This document shows positions 5,741-6,034 of a DNA stretch of 6,034 nucleotides, in pieces. The notes under the pieces were generated by a model that saw only the letters and a program-made list of their open reading frames with translations, searched no databases and had not been told where the DNA came from. Within the stretch, counting starts at the first letter, position 1. The number at the start of each line of letters is the position of its first letter. Source of the stretch: Planctomycetota bacterium (lineage in GTDB: Bacteria > Planctomycetota > Phycisphaerae > Tepidisphaerales > Tepidisphaeraceae); contig JAKORQ010000283.1 of assembly GCA_029777755.1 (NCBI GenBank), forward strand, positions 1 to 6,034. The letters are read 5' to 3'. Both the position numbers and the translations under genes were made by a program.

Positions 5741-6034
5741 GTTTCAATTCAAGCCCGCGTGTGGCGGGCGACTTGATCGCTTCATGGCGGCGCTTGACGC
5801 GCACCAGTTTCAATCCACGCCCGCGTGTGAGCGGGCGACGTGTACGCCACCACCACGCCCGACCTGCGTGGTGTGTTTCAATCCACGCCCGCGTGTGAGC
5901 GGGCGACGAAAGCGATGGCCACCACGTTTGTTATCCAATCGGTTTCAATCCACGCCCGCGTGTGAGCGGGCGACGCGCCACTATCCCGCACCCGCACCCG
6001 TCGCGGCATGTTTCAATCCACGCCCGCGTGTGAG
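5741..6034 (-). CRISPR. Type I-C-like CRISPR array, leader-distal end, continues beyond window
   Basis: Repeats lie at 5741-5772, 5807-5839, 5875-5907, 5942-5974 and 6010-6034 (cut by the window edge). Spacers are 5773-5806 (34 nt), 5840-5874 (35), 5908-5941 (34) and 5975-6009 (35). The full repeat is 33 nt: it starts GTTTCAATCCA, then CGCCCGC, loop GTGTGA, GCGGGCG, and ends AC, so each repeat RNA can form a 7-bp hairpin. Read on the minus strand it ends in GTGGATTGAAAC, the hallmark of subtype I-C repeats. This implies leftward transcription with leader and probably cas genes beyond the right edge. The three complete inner repeats and the visible part of the last are identical. The leftmost has two substitutions (C9T, C12A) and lacks A24 in the loop, as expected at the old, leader-distal end. 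The array would supply crRNAs for a Cascade-type defence complex. Subtype rests on the repeat alone. Confidence 0.95.

Noticed and set aside
5632..5898. Open frame of 88 codons on the plus strand crossing the CRISPR repeats
   Set aside because: It is built from repeat and spacer DNA, has no ribosome binding site and the repeats impose its codons.

Overview
This 6 kb stretch of GC-rich bacterial DNA holds four complete genes, one partial gene and the start of a CRISPR array. Three traits together point to the planctomycete/PVC side of the tree, most likely a Phycisphaerae-like planctomycete. They are a pseudopilin-type protein with an FTLVELLVVIGIIA N-terminus and an exact H-X9-DG motif, a PEP-CTERM protein ending in PEP, a short hydrophobic stretch and RRRRH, and a LacI-type regulator in front of them. 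The taxon is an inference from protein style only; no marker gene is present.

Layout. At 1-328 on the minus strand is the N-terminal part of a PhoH-family ATPase, cut by the window edge. A divergent, partly AT-rich intergenic region (329-790) follows. Its right half carries a cluster of regulatory signals: three ATGTAA copies spaced exactly 17 nt apart, an 18-bp palindrome centred on CG, and a good -35/-10 promoter with a 17-bp spacer. Four plus-strand genes come next: a LacI-family regulator (791-1810), a pseudopilin-like H-X9-DG protein (1857-2534), a secreted PEP-CTERM protein (2604-3368) and a secreted clan GH-A-like glycoside hydrolase (3483-5447). Gaps are 46, 69 and 114 nt. Each gap contains an inverted repeat without a T-tract, and no strong internal terminator is visible, so the four are probably one operon. 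From 5741 to the window end lies a type I-C-like CRISPR array with 33-nt repeats and 34-35-nt spacers. It continues off the right edge.

How the parts may work together. The operon looks like a regulated carbohydrate-degradation cassette: a sugar-responsive regulator that may control its own promoter, an exported hydrolase, and two envelope or surface proteins of types that are abundant in these bacteria. The substrate cannot be told from sequence. The CRISPR array appears to be transcribed leftward, towards the operon. Its leader-distal end is eroded: the repeat at 5741 is degenerate, and one full unit further left, in exact phase, lies a half-erased ghost repeat (5673-5705). No cas genes are in the window.
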